Assembly (NCBI RefSeq): GCF_902686445.1 | Contig: NC_062214.1 | Coordinates: forward strand, 90,438,738-90,502,737 | Length of the DNA: 64,000 bases | Source of the DNA: Sciurus carolinensis | Lineage: Eukaryota; Chordata; Mammalia; Rodentia; Sciuridae | Direction of reading: 5' to 3' | Part shown: piece by piece, positions 10,101 to 18,887 of the stretch | Position numbering within the stretch: position 1 is the stretch's first letter | How the letters are laid out: each line of letters opens with the position of its first letter | Translations under genes and position numbers: made by a program | Notes under the pieces: model-generated | What the model saw: only the letters and a program-made list of their open reading frames with translations | Told to the model about the DNA's origin: nothing | Database searches by the model: none

Positions 10101-10534
10101 ACACTGCAATTTTTTTTTTCTTCTTGATACTGGGGATTGAAACCAGGGGCACTCAACCACTGAGCCATATCCCCATCCCTTTTTCTTATTTTATTTAGAG
10201 ACAGGACAGCATGTCACTGAGTTGCTTAGGACCTAGCTAAGTTGCCGAGGCTGGCTTTCAACTCACAATCCTCCCACCTCAGCCTCCCAAGCCACTGAGA
10301 TTACAGGTGTGTGACACCACGCCCAGCCCACTGCACTATAATTACTGTTTCTACAAATTTTAAAAAAAGGCCTTAAAAAACAAATAAATAAAATTACTGT
10401 TCCTGATTTCTGTAGGTTTTTTTTTTAACTAATTTTTTTTTTTTATTGATACTTAGGTGACTACTAAAGTTCTCTGTTCTTTCTACAGAGTATGTCCTTT
10501 GCAACCTGACCACACAGATGATGAAAAAGAATAG
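1051..10534 (+). CDS. PCLAF: PCLAF (PCNA clamp-associated factor, PAF15/KIAA0101), complete, 4 exons
   Basis: Join 1051-1096, 1417-1497, 3202-3364 and 10489-10534. This gives 336 nt, 111 residues plus TAG, the same length as the human protein. PCLAF is a small, mostly disordered nuclear protein that binds the PCNA sliding clamp during replication and translesion synthesis. Visible features: N-terminal MVRTKADSVPGTYRK carrying K15, K24 within RAPRKVL (K15 and K24 are the known mono-ubiquitination sites), PIP box QKGIGEFF at residues 62-69, KEN degron at 78-80 and an acidic C-terminus ending DDEKE. All introns are GT-AG with phases 1, 1 and 2. Start chosen because it gives the family N-terminus and follows a promoter. 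Introns are 320, 1704 and 7124 nt; the last holds most of the repeats and the CD24 and U6 retrocopies. Identification is near certain; expression timing is inferred from the promoter. Confidence 0.97.
1417..1497 (+). CDS. PCLAF: PCLAF coding exon 2
   Basis: Follows acceptor TCTCTTTGCAG and ends at donor GGAAAG|GTAAGA. Encodes residues 16-42, including K24 and the serine/threonine-rich stretch. It begins and ends in phase 1. Confidence 0.95.
1868..1986 (-). mobile_element. B1-like SINE monomer, antisense
   Basis: 7SL-derived B1 body read backwards (GAGATAGGGTCTGGCTAAG to the GGCCAG end) with a T-run at its start, i.e. an A-tail on the minus strand. No ID half follows. Confidence 0.8.
2660..2841 (-). 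mobile_element. B1-dID dimer SINE, antisense
   Basis: Reverse-complement ID half (GGTACTGGAAATTGAACTC ... CATTCTCAGC) followed by a reverse B1 half ending near CACTGCACAGCC. Diverged old copy. Confidence 0.85.
3202..3364 (+). CDS. PCLAF: PCLAF coding exon 3
   Basis: Follows acceptor TTTTATAG and ends at donor AGAAA|GTAAGT. Encodes residues 43-96 and two bases of codon 97. It carries the PCNA-interacting PIP box and the KEN box, the functional core of the protein. Confidence 0.95.
3624..3733 (-). mobile_element. ID SINE, antisense, with TSD
   Basis: Bounded by the direct repeat TTACATTGTCTTT (3611-3623 and 3734-3746), which marks the retrotransposition target-site duplication. Carries an AT-rich tail on the left. 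Confidence 0.92.
3844..3937 (+). mobile_element. ID SINE, sense
   Basis: GGGGCTGAGAATACAGTTCA start, B-box-like GGTTCAACC and an AAAACAAAAC tail. Diverged, no clear duplication. Confidence 0.85.
4128..4255 (-). mobile_element. B1-like SINE, antisense
   Basis: Long T-run (4128-4154) then GAGACAGGAGTCTCACTAT and the reverse B1 body. The left half resembles the B1 monomer rather than the dimer. Confidence 0.8.
4762..4965 (+). pseudogene. CD24: Open CD24-like reading frame in the retrocopy (67 codons)
   Basis: The frame is uninterrupted through the whole CD24 coding region. The ancestral initiator position reads AAG at 4750-4752, so the native start is lost; the next in-frame ATG, equivalent to CD24 Met5, is at 4762. 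The product would keep the leucine-rich signal peptide (MMARLSLGLLLLVLLLPMQI, residues 1-20), a short Ser/Thr-rich middle and the hydrophobic GPI-attachment tail ending TLLHLYY. It contains no asparagine at all, so every N-glycosylation site of CD24 is gone, and it is about nine residues shorter than CD24 counted from Met5. Either it is a young pseudogene that has not yet acquired a stop, or the signal and tail are being kept. 67 codons is short enough for chance survival. Confidence 0.7.
5507..5601 (-). mobile_element. ID SINE inserted in the CD24 retrocopy 3' UTR
   Basis: GGTGCTGCAGACTGAACCC start with an AT-rich tail on the left (TTTATTTATTT). It interrupts sequence that otherwise continues the CD24 3' UTR, so the SINE is younger than the retrocopy. 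Confidence 0.85.
6460..6679 (+). mobile_element. B1-dID dimer SINE, sense
   Basis: Begins directly after the CD24 A-tail. B1 half with CCCAGCTACTCAGGAAGC, then the ID half GGGCTTGAGGTGTCACTCA and an A-tail of about 20. It probably used the A-rich retrocopy tail as target. Confidence 0.85.
6856..6944 (-). pseudogene. U6 snRNA retropseudogene
   Basis: Read on the minus strand this matches U6 snRNA from its 5' stem region through ACATATACTAAAATTGG, the GCATGG(CC) segment and the AAGGATGACATGCAAATTC part. U6 is the RNA polymerase III snRNA at the spliceosome active site. About 15-20 nt of the 3' end are missing and replaced by an A-rich (AAATAAATA) tail, and there are scattered substitutions. 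No proximal sequence element or TATA box is expected or seen. It is a dead retrocopy made by L1 machinery. Confidence 0.9.
6951..7046 (-). mobile_element. Partial B1-dID, antisense (left arm of inverted pair)
   Basis: Reverse ID half plus the first part of the reverse B1 half (TTAGAGACAGGGTCTCACT), cut off exactly where the neighbouring sense element begins. Almost perfectly complementary to 7150-7251. Confidence 0.85.
7047..7255 (+). mobile_element. Full-length B1-dID, sense (right arm of inverted pair)
   Basis: Starts GCTGGGGTCGGTGGCACATG, B1 half to GACCCTGTCTC, linker AAATAAAATACAAAATA, then the ID half GGGCTGGGGATGTGATTCAG. Its ID half shares the unusual CAGTCACTGA variant (in complement) with the left arm. 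Confidence 0.9.
7284..7352 (-). mobile_element. ID SINE, antisense, diverged
   Basis: GTACTGGAGATTAAACC to CATCCCCAACC with a T-run on the left; part of the SINE cluster at 6951-7680. Confidence 0.8.
7371..7570 (-). mobile_element. B1-dID dimer, antisense
   Basis: T-run, then the reverse ID half (GGTGCTGGGGATTGAACCC) and the reverse B1 half ending at GGCATGACTCACC. It was the target of the ID at 7586-7680. Confidence 0.87.
7586..7680 (-). mobile_element. ID SINE, antisense, nested, with TSD
   Basis: Flanked by ACTCACCAAGTTTTTTT at 7569-7585 and 7681-7697. The duplicated bases are the end of the older B1-dID. Close to consensus and therefore young. Confidence 0.93.
7698..8262. other. Unique AT-rich intron sequence
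   Basis: No repeat or exon recognised, apart from a short local repetition of TATATATAGGCTT around 7910-7935. Confidence 0.5.
8271..8466 (-). mobile_element. B1-dID dimer, antisense
   Basis: T-run, reverse ID half, TTTTATGTTTTATTT linker, reverse B1 half ending CACCACCATGCTCAGC. Confidence 0.88.
8638..8862 (-). mobile_element. B1-dID dimer, antisense
   Basis: G-rich 5' boundary (GGGGGTAGGGGGGTGGGG) in place of a T-run, then the reverse ID and a reverse B1 with a duplicated GTTAAGTT/GTTAAATT segment. Confidence 0.85.
9204..9645 (-). mobile_element. B1-dID dimer, antisense, split by another SINE
   Basis: Reverse ID half at 9204-9272 and reverse B1 half at 9525-9645, separated by a sense B1-dID (9273-9500). 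Confidence 0.78.
9273..9500 (+). mobile_element. B1-dID dimer, sense, nested
   Basis: Complete dimer from AGCTGGGTGTGGTGCACACC to an A-rich tail, lying inside and opposite to the older element. The pair can fold back on itself. Confidence 0.85.
9665..9861 (-). mobile_element. B1-dID dimer, antisense
   Basis: T-rich left end, reverse ID (ATACTGGAGATTGAACC), reverse B1 ending GTGCACCTGGC. Confidence 0.85.
10110..10328 (-). mobile_element. B1-dID dimer, antisense, near exon 4
   Basis: Complete reverse dimer ending CACCACGCCCAGCCC, flanked by CACTGCAATTTT on the left and CACTGCACTATAAT on the right, a degraded duplication. It ends 160 nt before the exon 4 acceptor. Confidence 0.87.
10489..10534 (+). 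CDS. PCLAF: PCLAF coding exon 4 (C-terminus and stop)
   Basis: Follows acceptor CTTTCTACAG and completes lysine 97, then encodes VCPLQPDHTDDEKE and stops with TAG. The position after lysine 97 is valine here; from memory the human protein has alanine there and ends TNDEKE. The C-terminal acidic tail is conserved. Confidence 0.94.
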
Positions 10535-11480
10535 AACTTATTCATCTTTGAATAATGTCTCCTGTTTACTCTGGTATTCTAGGGTGTAAATTTACATAGT
10601 TAATGTTTGTTCAATAAGCTTTGTTCAATAGGCATTTAATTTAAAAAATGAGGCTAAAGTTTATTCAAAAACAAGTTATGAAATTGGAGAATTTGTAAAA
10701 TTACGGTTACTTAGGTTAATATTCAATTCAATGTACTATGTTGGTTCTTTTACCTGTTATAAAACTTCTTGTTCTTGCTAACATTAAATCACTGCCTGAT
10801 GTTCCAATTACTAATGTCCTGTATTTGAAATTTGTTTTCGTCTATATACTGATGCCATTTATATTGACATTTGGGCACTGAAATGATGCTATGCTTTTAT
10901 TACCTTTATTTGCTTTAAAAAGGAGAGTTAATGTTTTGCACATGAAAAAAAATTCAGTATTAATTAAACAATTTCTGTCACTTTTCAGAAAGGGGGCCAA
11001 AATTTTGGATGGATATGGAAAAAGTTAAGGACAATTTAGCCTTGAGGGTTTAAAGAACTGATAGTCCAAGTTCCTAAAACAACAAAAAGACAAAATACTA
11101 ACATAGAATGAGGAAAAATGATTTCATAAACCACATTAATAGGAATTTTTCTGGGATATGTATTTGATTTAGTATCATAAAATATTTCCCTTTGCCACCT
11201 ATACTTTTAAAGTTGGAAATCAATAAAACATGATAGGCAAATCATGCCATAAGCCAAGAGCTATGTCTAAAGTCCTTAGAGCTTTCACTGCATTTCTCAA
11301 GATAACCAGTCGTATACCTGAAGAAGTGGGTATAATACTACTTGTTAACTCATGTTCTTGCTTTCCTAGCACACTTTTGCTTACTGAAAAACTGTCAATT
11401 TTCAAAATTAACCATGTTTTAACAGGCGTTTTTCTGAAATTTGAAATAAAACTTATTTTCACAATACACATCTATTAGTG
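10535..11480 (+). other. PCLAF: PCLAF 3' UTR and downstream flank
   Basis: Unique AT-rich sequence after the stop codon with no repeat recognised. Candidate polyadenylation signals are ATTAAA at 10783-10788 and AATAAA at 11222-11227 and 11445-11450. Which is used, and so where the gene ends, cannot be told from sequence alone. Small open frames on both strands at 11220-11480 overlap each other and have no recognisable product. Confidence 0.6.
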
Positions 11481-11647
11481 TGCTTCCTGAATTAATGCCT
11501 GACCAAATGTTTCAATTTTATTCCTTCCAAGTGCAAAATCTGATTTTATCAACTTCCAAACTGATATCTGATTATTATAGATTATATTTTTTGCTTTGTC
11601 TTTTAAAGGTGGATGTTAAACAGAATGTTACTGAATTGGGAATAGAT

Positions 11648-11824
11648 TTTTTTTTTTCTTTTTGCAATATTGGGGTTTGAATCTAGAGGAACCTTACCAA
11701 GCTACATCCCCAGCCTTTTTTCAAATAGGGTCTCACAAAATTGCCCAGGCTGACTTTGAACTTATCATTCTCCTCCATAGCCTCCTAAGCCTCTGGGATT
11801 ACAGGTATGCACCAACACGCCAGC
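11648..11824 (-). mobile_element. B1-dID dimer, antisense
   Basis: T-run, diverged reverse ID, short linker, reverse B1 ending CCAACACGCCAGC. Lies between PCLAF and the next promoter. Confidence 0.82.
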
Positions 11825-12590
11825 TTCAACCAGGTTTTTAAAGAACAATTACTGGATATGCTTTGAAGTGGTGTGTGTGTATGTGTATTCCGAAATGTGC
11901 ATGCAAAGATGGCAGGAGTGAGAATGTTTTAGATGTACTGACACATTTGGGCCTGAAGTGATTTCCTAACTGGCTTTGCTGAATTGACTGCCTAGAGTAT
12001 ATCAATTTAACACTATCTCATGCATCCTGGAAACCAATAGACCTGGAATTTCTTGAAAGTTATCAAAGCTATTTCCTGTCCGTCCTAGCTCAGGTGGACA
12101 CCATTCCAATATCAGTGACAAAGGTTATCATGACCCACAAAACTGAAGCCTGCAATTGCAAGTATATTCACTGCTATAGAAGAGAAAAATTTAGAAGTTA
12201 CTCTCATGCTTTCCGGCTTTTAAACAGACCTATTCAAGATAGGAAAGACAAGATTCTTACTCATTTTCTTTGCATATTTAATTACTAATGATATGGGTCA
12301 TTTTTATAAAAAAGGATTATTTTTAAACCCCAAGCTATCTTGACATAGAATAAATGAGGTGTCTATTGACACTTTTCTTGTCCACAGTGTAGATATGAAC
12401 ATTTATTTAGAGTGCAGGATTAGATGTGTGTCTCATTTTGAAATTTTATTATGGGGTTCCTTTGGCCTTTTCCTTTGCTTTCTGTTTTAAGTACTAAATT
12501 CACTCCAGTCGATTTACACTGATTCTTGCCCCTCTTTAATTTAGCAAGGTTATTTCCAGACCATAAACAAACACGCGCAGCCCTTAAAAA
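11825..12590. other. Intergenic unique sequence
   Basis: No repeat family recognised. A 64-codon plus-strand frame at 12094-12288 has no visible domain and is treated as chance. The stretch separates PCLAF from the inferred CSNK1G1 promoter, so it may hold regulatory sequence, but no specific site can be named. Confidence 0.45.
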
Positions 12591-12602
12591 AGATTGGTGA
12601 AG

Positions 12603-12675
12603 GGCTGGGGAGATAGCTCAGCTGGTAGAGTGCTTGCCTCGAAAGCACAAGGCCCTGAGTTTGATCCCCAGTACC

Positions 12676-12702
<27 letters not shown>
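12603..12702 (+). mobile_element. Young ID SINE, sense, perfect TSD
   Basis: Flanked by identical 17-bp repeats AAAAAAGATTGGTGAAG (12586-12602 and 12703-12719). Near-consensus body GGCTGGGGAGATAGCTCAGC and an uninterrupted A-tail of about 30. Among the most recent insertions in the window. Confidence 0.95.
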
Positions 12703-12710
<8 letters not shown>

Positions 12711-13099
12711 TTGGTGAAGACAAAACTTTGCTCACCATTTGGCTTCAGGGGCTGTTACAGAAGAACGAAGTCTATCAAAAAGCTCTCACACTGAAGATTT
12801 AAAATGCAGTTGAAACACAAGGGAAATCCACAAGAGGGAGATGCTTGCTAAACCTCCAGAAAGTAACTCCCGCAAGGCACCTCAAAGAAGAGCTTTAAGA
12901 GAGTCACTGGGTCAGCCTGGGACTCAGAGCAGAAGGGAGCGGGTGTATGCAGTTGGTAGGGGCTGATGACCCAAAACGGCTGAAGGGAAAAGAGGGATGG
13001 GCTTAATGTCTCCAGCAGAGAGGCACTTCCTCGAACTAAATTCTTGAGTAGACGGTAAGACGATGTTACCATAGGAGAGCACAATTCTCACAACCTACC

Positions 13100-13500
13100 T
13101 CCGGTAGTCCCAAAAGATACGGGGGTGGGAGTCTTTGTAGGCACTTCCGCTTAGCAACCCCACGCTGTTGCTAAGGAGGGGCTGCCGCGGGGGTGACCCG
13201 GAAGTGGTAGTGTCAATTTCTTCGTGGCTGCCCTAGGTTTGTCCTATCAAGAGCGTCAGTGTACTCTGCGGGCTCCTGGCCGTGGGCGGGGTCAGCGCTA
13301 GTGGTTCCGGTTCGGCTGCTGCCGCCCCTCGGCTCCTTGCCTTCCCCCTCCCCTCCGCCTCCTCTCCTCCCTCCCGCTCTTGGGAAAGAGAAGCTACTGC
13401 TGCGGGTGGGTAGTGAAGCGCTCGGCGCCTCCGGGAGGGGACCGCGCCCGCCCGATTTGAGCCCTAGAGCATGCCCGTTCCAGGTACTTGCTCTAGCTTC
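13100..13500 (+). promoter_or_regulatory. CSNK1G1: GC-rich promoter and inferred non-coding exon 1 of CSNK1G1
   Basis: CpG-rich island beginning about 1.6 kb after the last PCLAF polyadenylation candidate. It contains a reverse ETS site ACTTCCG (13143-13149), a perfect 9-bp inverted repeat CTTAGCAAC/GTTGCTAAG (13150-13158/13167-13175) and a forward ETS site CCGGAAGT (13198-13205). Candidate splice donors are CTGCGG|GTGGGT near 13404 and TTCCAG|GTACTT near 13482. Assignment to CSNK1G1, a membrane-associated casein kinase 1 isoform, rests on conserved gene order: in human and mouse CSNK1G1 follows PCLAF in the same orientation. The promoter call itself is firmer than the gene name. Confidence 0.62.
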
Positions 13501-13532
13501 GACGAGGTCCGGGAGGCTTGAGTCTGAGGGTG

Positions 13533-13556
13533 TGTTGTGTGTGTGTGTGTGTGTGT

Positions 13557-13648
<92 letters not shown>
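13533..13648. repeat. Compound GT/GA microsatellite
   Basis: Blocks (GT)n, (GA)n, (GT)n, (GA)n in sequence: GT from 13533, GA to about 13605, GT to 13619, GA to 13648. It abuts the inferred promoter. Long frames on both strands here are low-complexity artefacts. Confidence 0.95.
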
Positions 13649-13649
<1 letters not shown>

Positions 13650-13650
<1 letters not shown>

Positions 13651-14665
13651 GATGGGTGGCTCTTACCCGGGTCGGGAGGGGGACGCTGGGATCCCGGGTG
13701 GGGCGCAGGCCGGCTTGTGTGTCTGTGGAGGGTTGCGGGGGCGGAATGGAGGGGGACACTGCTGGCGGATAGTTTCGGGTGGCTGGTTAGGGACAGACGG
13801 AGGAGGTGCCCCTTCTTAGGCAGAAGACTTTCACCAGTGCTGACCGGGAGTTTGCCACCTGGAGGGCTCGCTCTGAAAAGGGGGAGCATCATCTAGGGCC
13901 AAAAAGAGAGCATGGACTAGGAGGGGTGGCTTGGGCAATCCCATACTTTCCATTACCAGCTTTTCCTACCCACCCCGCTGAGACGGCGGAGTTTCTGGGG
14001 TTGTGGGGGTTCTGATTCGACTGAGCACGGTGGAGCCGCCCTTGGTAGAGCTGGGGCAGAAGAGTGGGTTATGAGACCTCCCTCCACCCAACTTCCGTGC
14101 GCTTCCCCCGCTCCTTCCTTTACTGTTCCCTTGCCTCGGCGTCCTATAGAAGCAGTGTCCCCCAAGTGTGCAGGCATCACGGCGTAGAAGAAAGAGGGTG
14201 GAACTGGGTCTGTTGCCCCTAAATAATACTTCAGATGTTTAGAAAGTGCCGGAGTGGCACGTTTAACCAAGTCCTCCAGCTAGATATATATAAATGGTAC
14301 AATTTTTCTTAGAAAAGTGCTATTCTGAAGAGCACCCAGCTGTACTTGGACATTGCCTTGTATAGTAGATGTTCGTGCTTTGGGGAGGGTGGGAGGCAGA
14401 AAACAATGACTGGGAAAACGGTATAGATACAGAAGTCTAGGAAAGACATGTTGAGGCAAGCCGTGTCCAACCTCTTTCTTACCTGCCAGTAAACCTGCCC
14501 TAGTTTAAATGAAGCAGAAAAATCCTTTTCATTTGTTTCCTTGACTGAATTGTAGGTAGTTTAGTGATGTGTGTCTCAGAATAGATACGTGAACGTTTGG
14601 AGAGACAAAATTCTCTGCTGTTGAGCTGTCTTAATCTTTTAAGGAGATAATTGTGATCAAGTGGA
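13650..14665. other. GC-rich shore, then unique intron
   Basis: 13650-14060 stays GC-rich with CpGs, continuing the island downstream. Beyond that the sequence becomes AT-rich and unique. No exon recognised. Confidence 0.55.
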
Positions 14666-14742
14666 AGTATTGGCTTTGAAGTAGATAAATCTGGGATTGA
14701 ACCCAGACTGCACTACTTGCTAATTGTTGACCTTGGGCAAAT
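14665..14742 (+). repeat. MIR fragment
   Basis: TGGGATTGAACCCAGACTGC ... TTGCTAATTGTTGACCTTGG matches the 5' half and core of the ancient mammalian MIR SINE. Confidence 0.7.
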
Positions 14743-14837
14743 CCTTTTTTTTTTTTTTTTTTTTAAATAAATAAAATGTGTTAAAGTTCTTACCAGTATT
14801 AGAAGGGGGATAATACATTTAAATAACAGCCCTCCCC

Positions 14838-14917
14838 ACCTTGTCTTGTTGGACATTGAACTTAGGGCCTTGCACATACAGTTGAGCACTGTACCACTAA
14901 GCCACATCCCCAGCCCC
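14838..14917 (-). mobile_element. ID SINE, antisense
   Basis: TTGGACATTGAACTTAGGGC to CACATCCCCAGCCCC; the left edge is diverged. Confidence 0.8.
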
Positions 14918-15330
14918 TGTGTGTAATTCTTAATTAACATCACATTTCTTTAAAAGAGAATTAAAATTGGAGTATAAAATAGAAAGAGTTGTAATTTTAA
15001 GGTTAAAATCAACGTCAATTGCTCGAATCCAATTTAGACTAAAGTATTTGCAAAACTAAAGAATTCTTATAACTAATCTGTAAAAATAAATGAATATGGA
15101 ATACATTTCTGCTGTTAAATCATTCATCATTAGAATATGGAAATAAATCCAAGAAGTGTGTGCTCTTTATATTTGTTGACTTTTTGGATTTAAAGTCATA
15201 GTTGATATAATCTATTACATCTCAGATTTTCAACTGACATGGTCTTTTGAACTTGTAGTTAGTAATTTAAAAAGTTGTACATGTACTTCTGTATTCAAAG
15301 GAATATAAAGGAGTATAAATAACTTACTTT

Positions 15331-15468
15331 AGGCTTTGTGTAGTGGTGCAACCTGTAGTATCAGTGACAGGAGAGGCTGAGGCAGGAGGATGGCAAATTA
15401 GAGGACAGCCTCTGCAATTTAAGTAGAACCTCAGCAACTTAGTGAGACCCTTGTCCAAAAAAAAAAAA
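15331..15468 (+). mobile_element. B1-like SINE, sense
   Basis: GGCTTTGTGTAGTGGTGCAA to an A-run; no ID half. Directly followed by a second, dimeric element. Confidence 0.8.
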
Positions 15469-15472
15469 TGTG

Positions 15473-15674
15473 TTGGAGGCAGGCACACACCTGTAATCCC
15501 ATTGACTAGGGAGGCTGAGCCAGGAAGATGTTGAGTTTAAAGCCAGCCTCAGCAGTTTAGCAAGGCCCTAAGCAACTTAGCAAGACCCTGTCACAAAATA
15601 AAACATAAAAAGGGCTGAGGATCTGACTAAGTGGTTAATCGCCCCTGGTTTCAGTCCCTAGTAGAAAAAAAAAT
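15473..15674 (+). mobile_element. B1-dID dimer, sense
   Basis: GAGGCAGGCACACACCTGTA start, both halves present, A-tail at 15663. Tandem with the preceding B1. Confidence 0.85.
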
Positions 15675-16030
15675 GTTTTTTAATGTTTTTTTTTTCCTGT
15701 GAAAAGTTGATACAAAGTTTATAATTTAACCTTTCAGAGAGGTTTTTGAGTTTTGTGTAAATTTGAGTCATATTTAAATATATTTCCCTATATTTTTCTT
15801 TTAAAGGAAGTTGAAGTTATGTTTTGCTACAGTTATTCAACTTTTAAAATGGCTCTTCCAAGGATGCAAAGTCTTTTGTATATATCTAAACTTTTTACTC
15901 TTTTCTTGGATTATTATTTTTCATCAACTTTTATACCTTAAGGTAATATTATCTTGCTTTGATAAAGCTATCAGAAGCTACCATCCCCCCATCTCTTATA
16001 AAACTTTCCTAATACATTCATTTTTATGAG
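15675..16030. other. Unique AT-rich intron
   Basis: No feature recognised; the overlapping 62- and 72-codon frames at 15753-16029 are chance. Confidence 0.45.
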
Positions 16031-16041
16031 AGGATATTAGC

Positions 16042-16268
16042 CAGCCGGGTGCGATGGCACACACCTGTAATCTCATCAGCTCTGGGGACTGAAACAGGAG
16101 GATCTCAAGTTCAAAGCCAGCCTCAGCAATTTAGCAAGACCCTTAGCAACCCAGTGAGACACTGTATCTAAATAAAACAAAAAATAGGACTGGGCTGGGG
16201 ATGTGGCTTAATGGTTAAGCACTCCTGGGTTCAATCCCCAGTACCAAAAAAAAAAAAAAAAAAAAAAA
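16042..16268 (+). mobile_element. B1-dID dimer, sense, with TSD
   Basis: Bounded by AGGATATTAGC at 16031-16041 and 16269-16279. Both halves and an A-tail of about 24 are intact. Confidence 0.93.
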
Positions 16269-16481
16269 AGGATATTAGCTGTTAGAGCAAATTGTTCTAT
16301 CTAAATTGTGTGACTAGAGACTATTAGGGATGATACTTTTCTCTGTGACAAGTATGCAACTGCTATTCCAAGGGTCTTTGCAGTTGTCTATAATGGAATT
16401 CACTTGCCAGGAAATCTAAAAATGACTAATCCTTAACCTTGGTTTGTATGTCTTGGATGATCTGAAAAAGATTTAGGTAAG

Positions 16482-16583
16482 ATGTATATACACACATATA
16501 CACACACACAAACACACACATATAACATATGTGTATATACATAAACATATACGTAATATATACATACACACACATATGTATAC
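16482..16583. repeat. Mixed CA/TA microsatellite
   Basis: Alternating purine-pyrimidine tract of ATACACAC and ATATAC units, imperfect, about 100 bp. Confidence 0.9.
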
Positions 16584-16599
16584 TATGACTAGAATCATA

Positions 16600-18000
16600 T
16601 AATGAAGAAAGTAGATTTTTTTAAAAAATTTATTTTTGGTGCTGCCAAATCAGGAGTGAAAGAGAGTTACTGTGGAAATGTTAAAAAAAAAAAAAAAATT
16701 TCTAGGCACTGCTTTCTCTTCACACAAATCAAATGATTGTTCTTGCAGAGTTTATTTCTATTTTAAAGCACAGTTCTCTTATTTAATCTCTAATAAAGTT
16801 AATAATCTGTGTATCAATAAAAATATGGTATCATAACAAAAATTTGATATTGCTGATTTTTTTTCAGAAACTGCTTTAAAGGCTTTACATAAGTAGTAGA
16901 TTTTCCTGAAAACTTTCAAATTTGTGAAATGATGGTTTTCTCTTTTTAACTTGTAACTTGTCTCTACCCTTTTCTGCCTAATGTAGAATCTCTGAGGGAG
17001 GAATCAAGATTAAAAAAAGAAAGAATTTACTTCAGAATTACCATTTTATAGTTTTATAGATTATTTATTTAGAGAGCTAAATTGGATTTTGACATTGGGA
17101 TTGTGTTCAAGATGGACTCTGGAAAAAAATTAGATGCCATCTGTTTCAGATTCCTTCTTTCCCCACCCCTTCCATGTTTTGTGGCTTTGAATTCATCAAA
17201 TTATTTTTCAGAAAAAGACAGCCAGTAGATTTGAATTATATATCAGTCTCCTAGTGAACTTGTAATAAAGAACTTGCATTTTTATGTTTAATTGCACAGG
17301 ATAATGACAGGCGTTGGTTAAAGGTAATTATTTCAAACTCTGAATATTAGGTAGCTTCTTGCATCTTTAATTGTCATTCACATTTTAAACCACTTTTGTC
17401 AGTAGTGTTTACCATAGTCTACTTGTTAGTGGAAACAAATTGGATATGATGGTATGATAATAAGGCTTTATTAACATCTTAAAATTAGAAGAAAAGCATC
17501 TGAGAATTTTTTATTTTATGGTAAGCCCACTTGAATTTATCCTTCTGGTAGTGGGTTTTGCTTTACCTGTACGCACATTGCTTTGGTTTTATTTAAATGT
17601 CTTTACATTTAAATAAAATGCCGCATTTTGCCATTTTTCAGTTTTTATTTGTTTGTTTTTGTGAGGGTTCTGGGGAAAATTTGGATCTTAATATCTTAAT
17701 AAATTCTGAAGCTAGATTATTGGATTTACCGAACTGAAAAAGACCAGAACTTGCTAAGGTTGTTGTAGTTGGCACTTAACATCAACCAAAAAGATTCAGA
17801 CATCTTTGAGAAAATATATTCATATTAGTCTGGTATTCCAGAAATGGAGTGAAGCGAGAGCCATCTGGATAGAAGAGTCATGCTTTGTCTGCAGCAGACA
17901 TGTTCTAGTGAGGTAGGAAGACAGATGGACTGCCCCTGCACTGTTGTATCTGCCCTCACCCAGAATCTTCAAGTGGTTCCTGTAGTTATGATGGGGGCTG
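16600..18000. other. Unique intron, no feature seen
   Basis: Longest SINE-free stretch of the first 20 kb. A T-rich strand bias and short A-runs are visible; no exon or repeat family recognised. Confidence 0.5.
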
Positions 18001-18023
18001 GTTTGACAGGGATGGGAATTGTT

Positions 18024-18096
18024 TGTTTTTGTGGTGCTAGGAATTGAACCCAAGGCTTTGCACATGCTAGGCAAGTGCTCTACATTCCCAGCCCCC
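18024..18096 (-). mobile_element. ID SINE, antisense
   Basis: TTTTTGTGGTGCTAGGAATT to ACATTCCCAGCCCCC; six bases missing before the CCAGCC end. Confidence 0.83.
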
Positions 18097-18780
18097 CAAA
18101 TTAATCATCTCTCACTTATCACTATGAGATATGGACATACTTGGAAAAGGGATATTTTCTTGGTTGTTACCATAACCAGAGAAGCTGGGTGAAGAAGTAG
18201 CCATTGCTTTTCTCACCATAGAAGACTTGGTGCAGTACTTTTCTGGGTGCTGGGTAAGACAGTCAAGAGTGTTCCACGTGTTGATGTCTCTCTTCATCAA
18301 AATGCTGTGTGAATTTTCCAGGAAATAATAGCATTAGAACTACATTGATTTTTGTTGCTTTACATCTTCCAACTCCTAGTCTAGAAATAGGGTCATTGAA
18401 AACTTTTGGGCCTCAGAACCAAAGTATCATACATTTACATCTCTCTTGATAAGTTTCAAAATATTCCTTGTTGACTTTAATAAATGACGTAAATATTCTT
18501 TGTTGACTGTTAATTTATTGGTGCTTGAGTGTCCATGATAATTATCAGATTTTATTTTAGCCCTTATGATAAATTACTAACCACAGCTGTGGTCAAATAG
18601 CTTCCCAGCTGGATGTCTCCTCCATTTCCTAGAGGTCACTCTCTGATGCAGATGCCAGCGAGCAGAGGAATAACCAGTTGCCAGGAAAATGGCAAGGGAT
18701 TTAAATTTTCACTAGACTAGAATTTTTGTAGTCTACAGTGACAGTATCTACTCTTTAAGATTATGTATGTCTTATTATAG
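18097..18780. other. Unique intron, no feature seen
   Basis: No recognisable repeat or exon. Confidence 0.45.
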
Positions 18781-18799
18781 TTGTTTCTATTTTATTTTA

Positions 18800-18887
18800 T
18801 ATATATTTTTTTTGGTGCTGGGGATTGAATCCAGGGCCTTCATGTGGTAAGCACATGCTCTACCACTAAGCTACCTTCCCAGCCCCT
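18800..18887 (-). mobile_element. ID SINE, antisense
   Basis: GGTGCTGGGGATTGAATCC to CCTTCCCAGCCCC. Confidence 0.85.

Larger units (their letters stand above)
3365..10488 (+). other. PCLAF intron 3, repeat-rich
   Basis: 7.1-kb GT-AG intron. It contains the CD24 retrocopy (4640-6459), a U6 retropseudogene (6856-6944), an inverted SINE pair (6951-7255) and about sixteen SINE copies. 7698-8262 and 9862-10105 look unique and AT-rich. An L2-like fragment with the typical TTATTGAGTGCCTACT motif lies near 6737-6800. Confidence 0.9.

Noticed and set aside
12094..12288. 64-codon plus-strand frame between PCLAF and the next promoter
   Set aside because: No domain, signal or splice context; length is within chance for AT-rich DNA.
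12603..12702. Possible tRNA gene (A and B boxes)
   Set aside because: All such hits are ID SINEs: tRNA-like head with A-tail and target duplications, and no intact cloverleaf was found.
13464..13892. 142-codon minus-strand frame and companions
   Set aside because: Mostly translation of the GT/GA microsatellite (Ser-Leu and Thr-His runs).
16482..16583. Array-like CACATATA repeats as a CRISPR or satellite
   Set aside because: Simple dinucleotide microsatellite in a mammalian genome, without spacers or longer unit.
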